A stretch of DNA of 64,000 bases from Eleftheria terrae (GCF_030419005.1 NZ_CP106951.1:4836001-4900000); one strand, 5' to 3'; positions 11,339 to 21,293 are shown, counted from the first letter of the stretch. The notes: generated by a model from the sequence alone, not told the origin. Program-made: numbers and translations.

Positions 11339-11394
11339 GGGCAACTTCTTGTCGAGAAAGATGCCCTCGAGGCTACCCGGCTGGCCCGCCGGCG

Positions 11395-11414
11395 GGCTTG
11401 CGCCAACGCAAGCC
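11395..11414 (-). terminator. Hairpin after argH
   Basis: GGCTTGCG-N4-CGCAAGCC is a perfect 8-bp stem five bases past the argH stop. It has no T-run. It may slow transcription or protect the mRNA end before the hemerythrin gene. Confidence 0.35.
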
Positions 11415-11418
11415 GCCT

Positions 11419-12822
11419 TCAGGCGCGGGCCAGGCGGGCGCGGTGGCGGGCCACCTGCGCCCGCACCTGGGCCGGAGCCGTGCCGCCCAGGATGTTGCGG
11501 GCGTTCAGCGAGCCGCGCAGCGACAGCACCTCGTAAACGTCCTCGCCCACCAGCGGCGAGAAGCCCTGCAGCGTGGCCAGCGGCAGCTGGGAGAGGTCGA
11601 CGCCCTGCTGCAGCGCGGTCTTCACCGCATGCGCCACCACCTCGTGGGCGTCGCGGAAGGGCAGGCCCTTCTTCACCATGTAGTCCGCCAGGTCGGTGGC
11701 AGTGGCATAGCCCTTGAGCGCGGCGCGCTCCATGGCCTCGGGCTTCACGGTGATGCCGCCCACCATCTCGGCAAAGATGCGCAGGGTGTCCTTCAAGGTG
11801 TCCACCGTGTCGAACAGCGGCTCCTTGTCCTCCTGGTTGTCCTTGTTGTAGGCCAGCGGCTGGCCCTTCATCAGCGTGATCAGGCCCATCAGGTGGCCCA
11901 CCACGCGGCCGGTCTTGCCGCGGGCCAGCTCCGGCACGTCCGGGTTCTTCTTCTGCGGCATGATGGACGAGCCGGTGCAGAACCGGTCGGCGATGTCGAT
12001 GAAGCCGAAGCTCTGGCTCATCCACAGCACCAATTCCTCGCTCAGCCGCGAGACATGCACCATGGCCAGCGAGGCGGCGGCGCTGAACTCGATCGCGAAG
12101 TCGCGGTCGCTGACCGCGTCCAGGCTGTTCTGGCAGACGCCTTCCATGCCCAGCGTGCGGGCCACCCGCTCGCGGTCCAGCGGGTAGCTGGTGCCGGCCA
12201 GCGCGGCGGCGCCCAGCGGCAGGCGGTTGACGCGGCGCCGCACGTCCAGCAGGCGCTCGGCATCACGCGAGAACATCTCGACATAGGCCAGCATGTGGTG
12301 GCCGAAGCTCACCGGTTGCGCCACCTGCAGGTGGGTGAAGCCGGGCAGGATGACGTCCGCATTGGCGTCGGCCAGCGTCAGCAGGGCGGCCTGCAGGTCG
12401 CCCAGCAGGCCGCCGATCAGGTCGATCTCGCCGCGCAGCCACAGCCGCACGTCGGTGGCCACCTGGTCATTGCGCGAACGGCCGGTGTGCAGGCGCTTGC
12501 CGGCATCGCCCACCAGCTGGGTCAGGCGGGCCTCGATGTTGAGGTGCACGTCCTCCAGGTCGAGCTTCCACTCGAAATCACCCGCGTCGATCTCCTGTGC
12601 GATCTGCGCCATGCCGCGCTGGATCGCGGCATGGTCGTCGGCGCTGATCACGCCCTGGGCGGCCAGCATCTCGGCATGCGCCAGCGAGCCGTCGATGTCG
12701 GCGCGCCACAGCCGCTTGTCGAAGAAGACGCTGGCGGTGTAGCGCTTGACCAGCTCGCTCATCGGCTCGGAGAACAGCGCGGACCAGGCTTCGGATTTCT
12801 TGTCGAGTTGATTGGCGGACAT
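11419..12822 (-). CDS. argH: Argininosuccinate lyase
   Basis: This 467-residue cytosolic enzyme splits argininosuccinate into arginine and fumarate, the last step of arginine synthesis. The fumarase/aspartase superfamily signature [12 protein letters not shown] is present near residue 290, along with [16 protein letters not shown] (substrate binding), [16 protein letters not shown] and [12 protein letters not shown]. Length is normal. I start at ATG 12822, since [20 protein letters not shown] is the usual N-terminus; the longer frame to 12933 is not conserved in character. It is divergent from the algZ-algR pair, an arrangement conserved in Burkholderiales and pseudomonads. Confidence 0.96.
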   Translation of the reverse strand: MSANQLDKKSEAWSALFSEPMSELVKRYTASVFFDKRLWRADIDGSLAHAEMLAAQGVISADDHAAIQRGMAQIAQEIDAGDFEWKLDLEDVHLNIEARLTQLVGDAGKRLHTGRSRNDQVATDVRLWLRGEIDLIGGLLGDLQAALLTLADANADVILPGFTHLQVAQPVSFGHHMLAYVEMFSRDAERLLDVRRRVNRLPLGAAALAGTSYPLDRERVARTLGMEGVCQNSLDAVSDRDFAIEFSAAASLAMVHVSRLSEELVLWMSQSFGFIDIADRFCTGSSIMPQKKNPDVPELARGKTGRVVGHLMGLITLMKGQPLAYNKDNQEDKEPLFDTVDTLKDTLRIFAEMVGGITVKPEAMERAALKGYATATDLADYMVKKGLPFRDAHEVVAHAVKTALQQGVDLSQLPLATLQGFSPLVGEDVYEVLSLRGSLNARNILGGTAPAQVRAQVARHRARLARA

Positions 12823-12975
12823 GATGAGCGGTGGTGATGAGGCCGACGGGCGCGGTGCACGGCGCTTGCCGCCGGCCGGGGCAGTCTTGGAAAATCGTCT
12901 CCATTTGCTTGGCGCGGCACCCGGCTCGCGCAAGCGCCGTCGATTCTAGTCGGCTGCATCCGAGGAGACCCCTGC

Positions 12976-14070
12976 TTGCCCCCCGTCGCCACGCCGCCGC
13001 GCAGTACCACCGGCTCGAACACCAGCCAGTTCGCGACGACGACCATCTTCGACCAGCTGAGCGCCAACGCCGCCGCCCATCCCGGCGCGCCGTCGCCCTT
13101 CGATGCCTGCCATGTCGGCGTGGTGCTGCGCGCCGTGCTGTTCGTGCATGCGGTGCTGGCAGTGGGCGTGAGCTTCGTCGCGAGCGAGCCGCTGGCCTGG
13201 CTGCTGGCCTTCGGCCAAAGTGCCGCGGTGGCGATGCCGGCCACCTTGTCGTGGCTGGTGGTGGCCTGCCTGCTGAAGCGCCCGCTGGCGCGGGTGGCCG
13301 AGCCGGTGCAATGGCTGGTGGCCACCGGGCTGGGCGCCTTGTGCGGCGCCTATGGCTGGTGGCAGGTGCGGCTGGTCGGCCTGCCGCTGCATCCGCAGGC
13401 CGGGCCGCTGGCGCCCATGCTGGGCGGAGCGGCGCTGGCAGCAGCGCTGTTCTACGCCTTGCGATTGCGCTCGCGCAGCCAGTTGCCGGCGGTCACCCAG
13501 GCCCGGCTGGCCGAATTGCAGTCGCGCATCCGGCCGCATTTCCTGTTCAACACGCTGAACACCGCGATCGCGCTGGTGCGCATCGACCCGGCGCGTGCCG
13601 AATCGGTGCTGGAAGACCTGGCCGAGCTGTTCCGCGTCGCCCTGATCGAATCGGGCAGCACCGTGACGCTGGCCGAGGAGGTCGAGCTGGCACGCCGCTA
13701 CCTGGCGATCGAGGAGATCCGCTTCGGCCAGCGCCTGAAGGTCAGCTGGGACGTCGATCCCGCGGCCGGGCGGGCCCGGGTGCCGCCGCTGCTGCTGCAG
13801 CCGCTGGTGGAGAATGCGGTTCGTCACGGCATCGAGCCGGCCGCACAGGGCGGCTGGGTGCGCATCCGCACCGGCACGCGGCGCGGCCAGGCCCTGATCT
13901 CGGTCAGCAATTCGCTGCCCGGGGTGGACCATCCGAGCACCGCAGGCCATGGCATCGCGCTGCGCAACGTCAAGGAGCGCCTGCGCCTGATGCACGACCT
14001 GGCGGCGCAGTTCGCTGCCGGTCCGGAGCGCAACACCTGGCGGGTGCACGTGGTGGTGCCGCTCGATTGA
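12976..14070 (+). CDS. algZ: LytS/AlgZ-type sensor histidine kinase
   Basis: This is a 364-residue membrane kinase. Four hydrophobic helices occupy about residues 45-160 and have no periplasmic domain. A His_kinase segment follows: RIRPHFLFNTLNTAIALVRI with the phospho-acceptor His, then LVENAVRHGIEP (N box) and GHGIALRNVKERL (G box). It belongs to the AlgZ/FimS group, which works with AlgR through LytTR control of pili and exopolysaccharide genes in relatives. The start is a TTG at 12976, set by the GGAGA ribosome-binding site at 12964-12968; no in-frame ATG lies nearby. The response regulator follows 33 bp downstream. Confidence 0.9.
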   Translation: MPPVATPPRSTTGSNTSQFATTTIFDQLSANAAAHPGAPSPFDACHVGVVLRAVLFVHAVLAVGVSFVASEPLAWLLAFGQSAAVAMPATLSWLVVACLLKRPLARVAEPVQWLVATGLGALCGAYGWWQVRLVGLPLHPQAGPLAPMLGGAALAAALFYALRLRSRSQLPAVTQARLAELQSRIRPHFLFNTLNTAIALVRIDPARAESVLEDLAELFRVALIESGSTVTLAEEVELARRYLAIEEIRFGQRLKVSWDVDPAAGRARVPPLLLQPLVENAVRHGIEPAAQGGWVRIRTGTRRGQALISVSNSLPGVDHPSTAGHGIALRNVKERLRLMHDLAAQFAAGPERNTWRVHVVVPLD

Positions 14071-14103
14071 CAATCAAGCTACAACACGAAGGAAGGAGGC
14101 CGC

Positions 14104-14865
14104 ATGCTGTCCGTGCTGATCGTCGACGATGAGGAGCTGGCGCGCTTGCGCCTGCGCGCACTGGTGGGCGAATGCGAGGCGCCGGCCGCCGAAGTGGCCG
14201 GCGAGGCCGCCAGCGCGGTGCAGGCCCTCAGCTGGCTGACCCAGCAGAGCTGCGACGTGGTGCTGCTCGACATCCAGATGCCGGGGGCGGACGGCACCCA
14301 GCTGGCCGCGCAGTTGCGCTCGCAGGCCCAGGCGCCGGCCGTCATCTTCGTCACTGCGCATCCCGAGCATGCGGTCACCGCCTTCGACCTGGAGGCGGTG
14401 GACTACCTGACCAAGCCGGTGCGGCGCGAACGGCTGCAGGCCGCCCTGGCCCGCGCGGCCGAGCGGCTCAAGGCGCGTGCCGGCAGCCCGGGCGAGGGCA
14501 GCGAGCCGGTGTTCGTCGTGAACGACCGCGGCCGCGTCACGCGGGTGCCACTGTCGGAGGTGCTGTACCTGAAGGCCGAGCTGAAGTACGTCACGCTGCG
14601 CACTGCCCGCCACACCTATGTGCTGGACGACTCGCTGTCGGAGCTCGAAGAGCGGCTGGGCGACCGCTTCCTGCGCATTCATCGCAATGCGTTGGTGGCA
14701 CGCAAGGCGGTGCGGGCGCTGGAGCGCCGGCTGGCGCCGGCGGAGGACGACGAAGGCGGCAAGGAAGGCTGGGCGGTGCGGCTGGACGGTGTCGATGAAT
14801 GGCTCGGCGTGTCGCGTCGCCAGGTGGCGGGCGTGCGCGATGCCCTGACGCGCCAGGGCCTGTAG
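14104..14865 (+). CDS. algR: LytTR-family response regulator
   Basis: This 253-residue regulator has a receiver domain at about residues 1-120 with acidic pocket VDDEE, phospho-acceptor Asp in VVLLDIQMPGADG, the conserved Thr/Ala of VTAHPEHA and Lys in DYLTKPVR. A LytTR DNA-binding domain (about 150-253) includes LYLKAELKYVTLRT and LEERLGDRFLRIHRNALV. It pairs with AlgZ immediately upstream. AlgR-type proteins control twitching, biofilm and virulence genes, and the type IV pilus cluster in this window is a possible target, though this is speculation. A strong AAGGAGG site precedes the ATG. The hemC gene that often follows algR is absent; ppk follows instead. Confidence 0.93.
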   Translation: MLSVLIVDDEELARLRLRALVGECEAPAAEVAGEAASAVQALSWLTQQSCDVVLLDIQMPGADGTQLAAQLRSQAQAPAVIFVTAHPEHAVTAFDLEAVDYLTKPVRRERLQAALARAAERLKARAGSPGEGSEPVFVVNDRGRVTRVPLSEVLYLKAELKYVTLRTARHTYVLDDSLSELEERLGDRFLRIHRNALVARKAVRALERRLAPAEDDEGGKEGWAVRLDGVDEWLGVSRRQVAGVRDALTRQGL

Positions 14866-15036
14866 CTGCGCCGGGCGCGGCAGCGGTGCGCTGGCGGCCG
14901 CCCTTCGGCCGGGCGGGCGCAGGGGGGGCGGCACCGAGCTCGCGCGCCATCGCCGGGAAGCGCCGCGCCGCTTCATGCGCGGTGTGTTCGCGGCGCATCG
15001 CTAGCGCCATGCCGGGCACAGTGCAAGCTGTGACAC

Positions 15037-15070
15037 TTGTCGCGGAGCTGTCATAGAGCGGTCATATACT
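15037..15070 (+). promoter_or_regulatory. Pho-box repeats and -10 element of ppk
   Basis: Three tandem 11-bp repeats lie directly upstream of ppk: TTGTCGCGGAG (15037), CTGTCATAGAG (15048) and CGGTCATATAC (15059). They match the PhoB direct-repeat consensus CTGTCAT with 4-bp spacers. A TATACT -10 hexamer at 15065-15070 begins 10 bp after the 7-mer of the second repeat, the usual PhoB promoter geometry. The predicted start is near 15077, only a couple of bases before the ATG at 15079, so the transcript would be nearly leaderless. Phosphate-starvation control is inferred. Confidence 0.75.
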
Positions 15071-15078
15071 GAATTTCC

Positions 15079-17154
15079 ATGACCGCTGATGTCCCCGTCC
15101 GGCCCGCCGGGCTCCAGTTGCTCAATCGCGAGCGCGCCATCCTCGAGTTCAACTACCGGGTCCTGGCTCAAGCAAGGCGAGAAGACGTGCCGCTGCTGGA
15201 GCGCTTGCGCTACGTCTGCATCGTGTCCTCCAACCTCGACGAGTTCTTCGAGGTTCGCTTCGGCGACTACCTCGAGGCCTCGCGCCTGCCCGGCGGCGGC
15301 GTCTCGGCCCGCGACCTGGCCGACGTGGCGACAGCCGCGCACGCCCTGATCGACCAGCAATACGCCCTCTTCAACGAGGAACTGATGCCGGCCCTGGAGC
15401 GCGAAGGCATCGTGGTGCTCAGCCATGCCGAGCGCAACGAGGAGCAGCGCCGCTGGGTCGACCAGTTCTTCCAGCGCCAGGTGCGGCCGCTGCTGGTGCC
15501 GGTGGGGCTGGACCCGGCCCATCCCTTTCCGCAGGTCGCCAACAAGTCGCTCAACTTCATCGTCAAGCTCGGCGGCAAGGACGCCTTCGGGCGCGCCAAC
15601 TCCATTGCCATCGTCAAGGTGCCGCGGGTGCTGCCGCGCGTGATCCGGCTGCCGGACGCCATCACCCACGGCCGCCAGGCCTTCGTGCTGCTGTCCAGCG
15701 TCATTCGCGCCCACCTGGAAGAACTCTTTCCCGGGCGCTCGGTGGAGGCCTTCTCGCAGTTCCGCGTCACGCGCGACTCCGACCTGGCGGTGGACGAGCA
15801 GGACGTGACCAACCTGCGGCAGGCCCTGCGCACCTCGCTGAGCACGCGGCACTTCGGCCAGGCCATCCGGCTGGAGGTGGTGAGCAGCTGCCCGCCGGAG
15901 CTGTCGGAATTCCTGCTGCACCAGTTCGGCTTGCCGGAGGCGGCGCTCTACCGGGCCAACGGGCCGGTCAACCTGGTGCGGCTGAACCAGCTGATCGACC
16001 AGGCCGATGCGCCGCATCTGCGCTTCGAGCCCTACGAGCCGAGCTGGCCGGCGGCGCTGCCGCGCACCATGCCCATCCTGGAGCGGCTCAAGCAGGGTGA
16101 CGTGCTGCTGCACCATCCCTTCGAATCGTTCGAGCCGGTGGTGCAGTTCCTGCGCGAGGCGGTGCACGACCCCGATGTGCTGGCCATCAAGCAGACCATC
16201 TACCGCACCGGCACCGAATCGGTGCTGATGGACCTGCTGCTGGAAGCCGCCCGCCGTGGCAAGGAAGTGATGGCGGTGGTGGAGCTGAAGGCCCGCTTCG
16301 ACGAAGAGGCCAACATCAACTGGGCGGAGCAGCTCGAGGCGGTGGGGGCCCAGGTGGTCTACGGCATCGTCGGCCTCAAGACCCATGCCAAGCTGCTGCT
16401 GGTGACGCGGCGCGAAACCGGCGCCCGCGGGCCGGTGCTGCGCCGCTATGCGCACCTGTCCACCGGCAACTACAACCCGCGTACCGCGCGGCTCTACACC
16501 GACATCGGCTACCTGACGGCCGATGCCGAGCTGACCGCCGATGCCGACACCGTCTTCCAGCAGCTGGCCAGCCTGACCCGGGTGCGCACGCCGCGCCACC
16601 TGCAGCTGGCCCCCTTCACGCTGCACAAGCAGATGGTGCGCCATGTCGATCAGGTGGCCGAGGCGGCGGCGGCGGGCCTGCCGGCGCGCATCGTGCTGCG
16701 CGTCAATGCGCTGACCGACGTGCCGATGATCGAGGCGCTCGTGCGGGCCGCCCAGCACGGCGCCGACGTCGACCTGGTGGTGCGGGGCGCCTGCATGCTG
16801 CCGCCCGGCGTGCCGGGCTGGACCGACCGCATCCGGGTGCGCTCGGTGGTCGGCCGTTTCCTCGAGCATTCGCGGGTGGCCTACTTCCGCTGGGGCGAGG
16901 GCGAGGACGACGAGGTGCTCTACCTCTCCAGCGCCGACTGGATGAGCCGCAACATGTTCCGCCGCATCGAGATCGCCTGGCCGGTGCGCGACGCGCGCCT
17001 GCGCCAGCGCATCATCGACGAATGCCTGGTGCCCTATCTGCACGATGCCAAGGACGCCTGGACCCTGATGCCCGATGGCCACTACGAGCGGCTGCAGACC
17101 GATGGACCGAGCGCCCAGCAGGCGCTGATGGAACGCTACCGGGCCGCGCTCTGA
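15079..17154 (+). CDS. ppk: Polyphosphate kinase 1
   Basis: This 691-residue enzyme reversibly polymerises the gamma-phosphate of ATP into polyphosphate at the inner membrane. The N-terminal domain has LNRERAILEFNYRVLAQA and SSNLDEFFEVRFGDY. The two phospholipase-D-like catalytic halves carry the autophosphorylated His in GLKTHAKLLLVTRRE and the second His in FLEHSRVAYF. HPFESFEPVVQFL and YAHLSTGNYN are also typical. No ribosome-binding site fits the ATG at 15079 and the predicted transcript start is nearly at it, consistent with a leaderless message. sixA follows 30 bp downstream and ppx is convergent, so synthesis and degradation genes sit together. Confidence 0.96.
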   Translation: MTADVPVRPAGLQLLNRERAILEFNYRVLAQARREDVPLLERLRYVCIVSSNLDEFFEVRFGDYLEASRLPGGGVSARDLADVATAAHALIDQQYALFNEELMPALEREGIVVLSHAERNEEQRRWVDQFFQRQVRPLLVPVGLDPAHPFPQVANKSLNFIVKLGGKDAFGRANSIAIVKVPRVLPRVIRLPDAITHGRQAFVLLSSVIRAHLEELFPGRSVEAFSQFRVTRDSDLAVDEQDVTNLRQALRTSLSTRHFGQAIRLEVVSSCPPELSEFLLHQFGLPEAALYRANGPVNLVRLNQLIDQADAPHLRFEPYEPSWPAALPRTMPILERLKQGDVLLHHPFESFEPVVQFLREAVHDPDVLAIKQTIYRTGTESVLMDLLLEAARRGKEVMAVVELKARFDEEANINWAEQLEAVGAQVVYGIVGLKTHAKLLLVTRRETGARGPVLRRYAHLSTGNYNPRTARLYTDIGYLTADAELTADADTVFQQLASLTRVRTPRHLQLAPFTLHKQMVRHVDQVAEAAAAGLPARIVLRVNALTDVPMIEALVRAAQHGADVDLVVRGACMLPPGVPGWTDRIRVRSVVGRFLEHSRVAYFRWGEGEDDEVLYLSSADWMSRNMFRRIEIAWPVRDARLRQRIIDECLVPYLHDAKDAWTLMPDGHYERLQTDGPSAQQALMERYRAAL

Positions 17155-17184
17155 GCGGCGCAGCCCCTTGCACGGGAGGAAACG

Positions 17185-17661
17185 GTGGACCTGATCCTGT
17201 GGCGACACGCCGAAGCCCGGCCCCTGGCGGACGACAGCCAGGGCGCCGCCGAAGACCTGAAACGGCCGCTGACGCCCAAGGGCGAGCGGCAGGCGGCGCG
17301 CATGGCGGAATGGTTGCACCGCCACCTGCCGTCCTCCGCCCGTGTCCTGGTCAGCCCGGCCTTGCGCACCCAGCAGACCGCGCAGGCCCTGGGCCGTCCC
17401 TTCAAGACCGTGCCGTCGCTGGCGCCCGAGGCGCCGGTGCGGGCGGTGCTCGAGGCGGTGCGCTGGCCGCGCAGCAACGAGGCGGTGCTGGTGGTGGGCC
17501 ACCAGCCGACCCTCGGCCGGGTGGCGGCCCAGCTGCTCGCCGGGACGGAGCAGGACTGGACGCTGAAGAAGGGCGCCGTCTGGTGGCTCAGGCGCCGCGA
17601 GCGCGACGGCACGGTGCAGGTGGTCCTGCAGGCCGTGCAGTCGGTGGACTTCCTCGGCTAG
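17185..17661 (+). CDS. sixA: SixA-type phosphohistidine phosphatase
   Basis: This small histidine-phosphatase protein has 158 residues. The RHG-type catalytic motif appears as LILWRHAEARP (residues 3-13). The conserved arginine segment is VLVSPALRTQQTA, and the second His lies in VLVVGHQPTLGR. SixA enzymes remove phosphate from phosphohistidine on HPt domains or PTS proteins. The start is a GTG at 17185 set by a GGGAGGA site. It is probably co-transcribed with ppk, a pairing seen in other Burkholderiales. A link to polyphosphate turnover is possible but unproven. Confidence 0.88.
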   Translation: MDLILWRHAEARPLADDSQGAAEDLKRPLTPKGERQAARMAEWLHRHLPSSARVLVSPALRTQQTAQALGRPFKTVPSLAPEAPVRAVLEAVRWPRSNEAVLVVGHQPTLGRVAAQLLAGTEQDWTLKKGAVWWLRRRERDGTVQVVLQAVQSVDFLG

Positions 17662-17701
17662 GCAGGCGCCTGGCCGATGGGCGGCGGGCAGGCCGGCCGG
17701 G

Positions 17702-19276
17702 TCAGCGTGTCGGCAGCACCAGCTTCAACGCACCGCTGCGCTCCCAGGCATCCTGTTCCTGCCGCAGCAGGAAGGCGGTGCGCGGGTGGGTGCTGTCCCA
17801 ATCCGGTGCCCAGGCCAGGTAAGCCGTGCGGCCGGCGCGTTCCAGCGTCAGGGCGCTGAGCGTCGGCAGCCGGCGTGCGTGGCACAGCAGCAGGGCCAGC
17901 CGCAAGCACAGGGCCTGCCAGGCGAAGCCCTCGTCCTGCAGTGCCTCGTCCAGCTTGCGCAGGCCGCCGCGCTGCCCAAGCACCAGCGAGGCCAGCCGCC
18001 GCTGCTCTGACTGCGAGAAGCCCGGCGCGTCCACATGGGCCAGCAGGTAGGCGCTGTGCCGGTGGTGGTCGTGGTGGGACACCATCATGCCGACTTCGTG
18101 CAGGGCCGCCGCCCAGCGCAGCTGCCGCCGGGCATCCAGGGAGGCCCGCGGCGCCACGCTTCGGTAGAGCGCCAGTGCCACCTGCTCGACGCGCTCCGCC
18201 TGCGCGATATCGACGCCGAAGCGCTCCTGCAGCTGGCGGGCCGACTCGTCCCGCACATCGTGCACCGGGCGGTGGTCGCTGCCGGCCGAGCGGCGTTCGT
18301 CGAGGTCGAAGATCACGCCCTGGCGCAGCGCGCCGCGGGCCGGCTGCAGCGACTCGATGCCGAAATGGATTGCCAGCGTGTAGAGGATCGACAGCCCGCC
18401 ACCGAGCACCGGGCGGCGGTCGTCCTTCAGGCCGGCCAGCTGCAGCTGGTCCACATGGCCGGCGCGCAGGCATTGCTCGATGCACCAGCGCAGGCTCTCG
18501 GGGGTGATGGCGCCATCGGTGATGCCGTTGGCCAGCAGCAGTTGCGACACCGCCCCCACCGTGCCGGACGAGCCGAGCGCCTCGCTCCACAGGCCGGGAG
18601 CGAAGACTTCCAGGGCCTCTTCCAGCTCGGCACCAGCGGCCACCTGGGCTGCGCGAAAGCCCTCGGCGGTGAAGCGGCCGTCCGGGAAGTAGCGCATCGA
18701 CAGGCCCACGCTGCCGATCTGGAACGACTCCGCCACCACCGGCGTGCGGCCCCGGCCCAGGATCATCTCGGTGGAGCGGCCGCCGATGTCGATCACCAGG
18801 CGGTGCCCGGCGCTGGGCGGCATCAGGCGGGCCACGCCGGCATAGATGAGGCGGGCTTCCTCGCGGCCGGAGATCACCTCGATGGGGTGGCCCAGCACCG
18901 CCTGGGCACGGGCCAGGAAGGCGTCGCGGTTGCGTGCCTCGCGCAGGGTCTGGGTGGCCACCGCCCGCACCTGCTGCGGGCCGAAGCCGTGCAGCCGCTC
19001 GGCGAAGCGGGCCAGGCAGGCCAGGCCGCGCTCGGTGGCGTCTTCGGTCAGCAGCCCGTCGGCATCCAGGCCGCCGCCCAGGCGCACGGTTTCCTTCAGG
19101 TAGTCGATGCGCTTGTAGCGGCCATGGGTGAGCTGGCCGATCTCCAGGCGAAAGCTGTTGGAGCCGAGGTCGATGCCCGCCAGCAGGCCATCGACGTCGG
19201 GGGAGGAGGGGGGCGGCAGCGGCGGCGCCGCGGTCTTTTCCAGGCTCATGGCGCGCATTGTCTCTTCATTTGACAT
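17702..19276 (-). CDS. ppx: Exopolyphosphatase, Ppx/GppA family
   Basis: This 524-residue enzyme of the ASKHA fold releases phosphate from polyphosphate ends (or acts on pppGpp). N-terminal phosphate loop [47 protein letters not shown], the second loop [17 protein letters not shown], and [15 protein letters not shown] are all present. The C-terminal HD-like part has [19 protein letters not shown]. It converges with ppk-sixA, so synthesis and breakdown are adjacent but separately transcribed. The start is uncertain: ATGs at 19276, 19258 and 19249 are in frame, none with a strong ribosome-binding site. I give the longest. Confidence 0.92.
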   Translation of the reverse strand: MSNEETMRAMSLEKTAAPPLPPPSSPDVDGLLAGIDLGSNSFRLEIGQLTHGRYKRIDYLKETVRLGGGLDADGLLTEDATERGLACLARFAERLHGFGPQQVRAVATQTLREARNRDAFLARAQAVLGHPIEVISGREEARLIYAGVARLMPPSAGHRLVIDIGGRSTEMILGRGRTPVVAESFQIGSVGLSMRYFPDGRFTAEGFRAAQVAAGAELEEALEVFAPGLWSEALGSSGTVGAVSQLLLANGITDGAITPESLRWCIEQCLRAGHVDQLQLAGLKDDRRPVLGGGLSILYTLAIHFGIESLQPARGALRQGVIFDLDERRSAGSDHRPVHDVRDESARQLQERFGVDIAQAERVEQVALALYRSVAPRASLDARRQLRWAAALHEVGMMVSHHDHHRHSAYLLAHVDAPGFSQSEQRRLASLVLGQRGGLRKLDEALQDEGFAWQALCLRLALLLCHARRLPTLSALTLERAGRTAYLAWAPDWDSTHPRTAFLLRQEQDAWERSGALKLVLPTR

Positions 19277-19434
19277 CAGCCCCGATGACGATGGTCCCGG
19301 CCGGGGGGCGGCCCACAGGAAGGAAGCGAGTCGTGTACCCTGCGTGGTTCCAGTCTCTCGCGGCGGGCCGCCGCGGTCAGGCCCCCGTGCGGCGCAGGCC
19401 GGCTTGCGCAGACCGCTTCCAGGAAAGACGTCCG

Positions 19435-20304
19435 ATGTCCACCGAAGATCTCGACAGCCTCTTGCCCACCCGCGGCTTCTCCCGCCGCCATTTCGTCTCC
19501 ACCGCGCTCGGCAGCGGCTTTGCAGCCGCCGTCATGCCGGTCACCGCGCAGACGCTCATGACCGACAGTGCCGGCCTCACCGCAGGCGAGGTCAGCATCG
19601 CGGTCGGCAGCTTCAAGATGCCGGCCTACCGGGCGCAGCCGGCCGGCAAGAGCAAGCTGCCGGTGGTGCTGGTGATCTCGGAGATCTTCGGCGTCCATGA
19701 GCACATCGCCGACGTCGCGCGGCGCTTCGCCAAGCTCGGCTACCTGGCGATCGCACCGGAGCTGTTCGTGCGCCAGGGCGATGCCAAGGCCTATACCGAG
19801 ATCGCGAAGCTGCAGGCCGAGATCATCGCCAAGGTGCCCGACAGCCAGGTGATGCAGGACCTGGATGCCACCGTGGCCTGGGCCAAGGCCCAGGGCGGCG
19901 ACACCGACCGGCTCGGCATCACCGGCTTCTGCTGGGGCGGCCGCATCACCTGGCTCTACGCGGCGCATGGGCCGGTGAAGGCCGGGGTGGCATGGTACGG
20001 ACGCTTGGTGGGCACGGCCAGCGAGAACACGCCGCGCCATCCGCTTGACCTGGCCGGGCAATTGAAGGCGCCGGTGCTGGGCCTCTACGGCGGGCAGGAC
20101 GCCGGCATCGCGCTTGACACGGTTGATAAGATGAAGGCTGCACTGGCGGCGGGGGGGCCCGCGGCCAAGCAGTCCGAGTTTGTCGTCTATCCCGACGCGC
20201 CGCATGCCTTCCATGCGGACTACCGGCCCAGCTACCGCAAGGAAGCGGCCGAGGACGGGTGGAAGCGCTGCCTGGACTGGTTCAGGAAACACGGGGTGGC
20301 CTGA
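19435..20304 (+). CDS. Tat-exported dienelactone hydrolase family protein
   Basis: This 289-residue alpha/beta hydrolase shows the DLH nucleophile elbow GFCWGG (Cys166), acid Asp222 (GGQDAG) and His257 in [10 protein letters not shown]. An SRRHFV twin-arginine motif at residues 16-21 followed by a hydrophobic stretch ending near VTAQ marks a Tat signal, so the mature enzyme is periplasmic. [16 protein letters not shown] is typical of carboxymethylenebutenolidase-like proteins. The natural substrate is unknown, and most such paralogs are not linked to chlorocatechol pathways. I start at ATG 19435 because the longer frame from 19258 overlaps the ppx promoter. A strong terminator follows. Confidence 0.85.
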   Translation: MSTEDLDSLLPTRGFSRRHFVSTALGSGFAAAVMPVTAQTLMTDSAGLTAGEVSIAVGSFKMPAYRAQPAGKSKLPVVLVISEIFGVHEHIADVARRFAKLGYLAIAPELFVRQGDAKAYTEIAKLQAEIIAKVPDSQVMQDLDATVAWAKAQGGDTDRLGITGFCWGGRITWLYAAHGPVKAGVAWYGRLVGTASENTPRHPLDLAGQLKAPVLGLYGGQDAGIALDTVDKMKAALAAGGPAAKQSEFVVYPDAPHAFHADYRPSYRKEAAEDGWKRCLDWFRKHGVA

Positions 20305-20329
20305 ACCTGGTCTCCTTACCTGCACGAGG

Positions 20330-20355
20330 AGCCGCGCATCGAGGCGCGGCTTTTT
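20330..20355 (+). terminator. Factor-independent terminator after the DLH gene
   Basis: AGCCGCGC-N6-GCGCGGCT forms an 8-bp GC-rich stem followed by a run of five T residues (20351-20355). It ends 14 bases before the ATG of the ZIP transporter gene, so the transporter's transcript, if separate, must start very close to its start codon or be made by read-through. Confidence 0.85.
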
Positions 20356-20369
20356 GTTGAGCTTTCGCA

Positions 20370-21146
20370 ATGACCCTGACCTACATCGTCCTCGCGACGC
20401 TGATCGGCGGTGTGCTGTCGGTACTGATCGCCGCCAGCCTCACCCTCACGATCCTGAGCAAGGTGGTTCGCCACCTGGTGAGCCTGTCGGCCGGCGTGCT
20501 GCTGGGCACCGCGCTGATCCATGTGCTGCCCGAAGCGTTCGAGAGCGCGGTCGACGCGCACGAACTGTTCCTGACCCTGCTCGGCGGCCTGCTGTTCTTC
20601 TTCCTGCTGGAGAAGGCGGAGCTGTACCGCCACGGCCATCACCATGAAGGCGACGGCGACCACCACCACCATGGCTTCGATCATGCCCAGGCCGGCCGCG
20701 GCGGCTGGAGCGTGCTGGTGGGCGACAGCATCCATAACTTCTGCGACGGCATCATCATCGCCGCCGCCTTCCTCGCTGAGCCGCAGCTGGGCGTGGTGAC
20801 GGCGATGGCCGTCATCGCCCACGAGATCCCGCAGGAGGTGGGCGACTACATCGTGCTGCTCAATGCGGGCTTCTCGCGCTCACGCGCCTTGCTCTACAAC
20901 GCCCTGTCGGGGCTGGCCGCGGTGGTGGGCGGCGTGCTGGGCTACTTCGTGGTCGGCGCGCTGGAGAGCTGGTTCCCCTACCTGCTGGTGATCGCGTCGT
21001 CGAGCTTCATCTACGTGGCGGTGGCCGACCTGATCCCGCAACTGCAGCGCCGCCTGTCGCTGAAGGAAACCCTCTCGCAGCTGCTGTGGCTGGGCCTGGG
21101 CCTGGGCTTCATCACGCTGATCGTGGGCCGCTTCCACGGCCACTGA
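20370..21146 (+). CDS. ZIP family metal transporter
   Basis: This inner-membrane protein has 258 residues and about eight helices. Metal-site motifs of the ZIP family are visible: HNFCDGIIIAAAF (residues 122-134, helix IV) and HEIPQEVGDYIVL (151-163, helix V). The loop between helices III and IV is His-rich (residues 88-106, about nine His), a likely metal-capture segment. Substrate is probably zinc or another divalent ion taken into the cytoplasm. The start ATG at 20370 lies 14 bases after a strong terminator, which raises the question of how it is expressed. Confidence 0.9.
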   Translation: MTLTYIVLATLIGGVLSVLIAASLTLTILSKVVRHLVSLSAGVLLGTALIHVLPEAFESAVDAHELFLTLLGGLLFFFLLEKAELYRHGHHHEGDGDHHHHGFDHAQAGRGGWSVLVGDSIHNFCDGIIIAAAFLAEPQLGVVTAMAVIAHEIPQEVGDYIVLLNAGFSRSRALLYNALSGLAAVVGGVLGYFVVGALESWFPYLLVIASSSFIYVAVADLIPQLQRRLSLKETLSQLLWLGLGLGFITLIVGRFHGH

Positions 21147-21293
21147 CCGAACCGGCGCTGCCGCCTTGCCGGGCCAGCAGCCCGGGCCGGCGCCGTGGCC
21201 GGGCGGGTGGCCCGCATGGCAAGGCGCTGCAACGGCGCCCCGGCGCGCGCACCAGGCGGGTGGCGCATGCGGCCCCCCGTCGCCACAAAGGAA

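Noticed and set aside
15001..17502. Long minus-strand open frame (833 codons) opposite ppk and sixA
   Set aside because: It is a shadow of ppk and sixA, with low-complexity His/Gln/Arg composition and no family motif.
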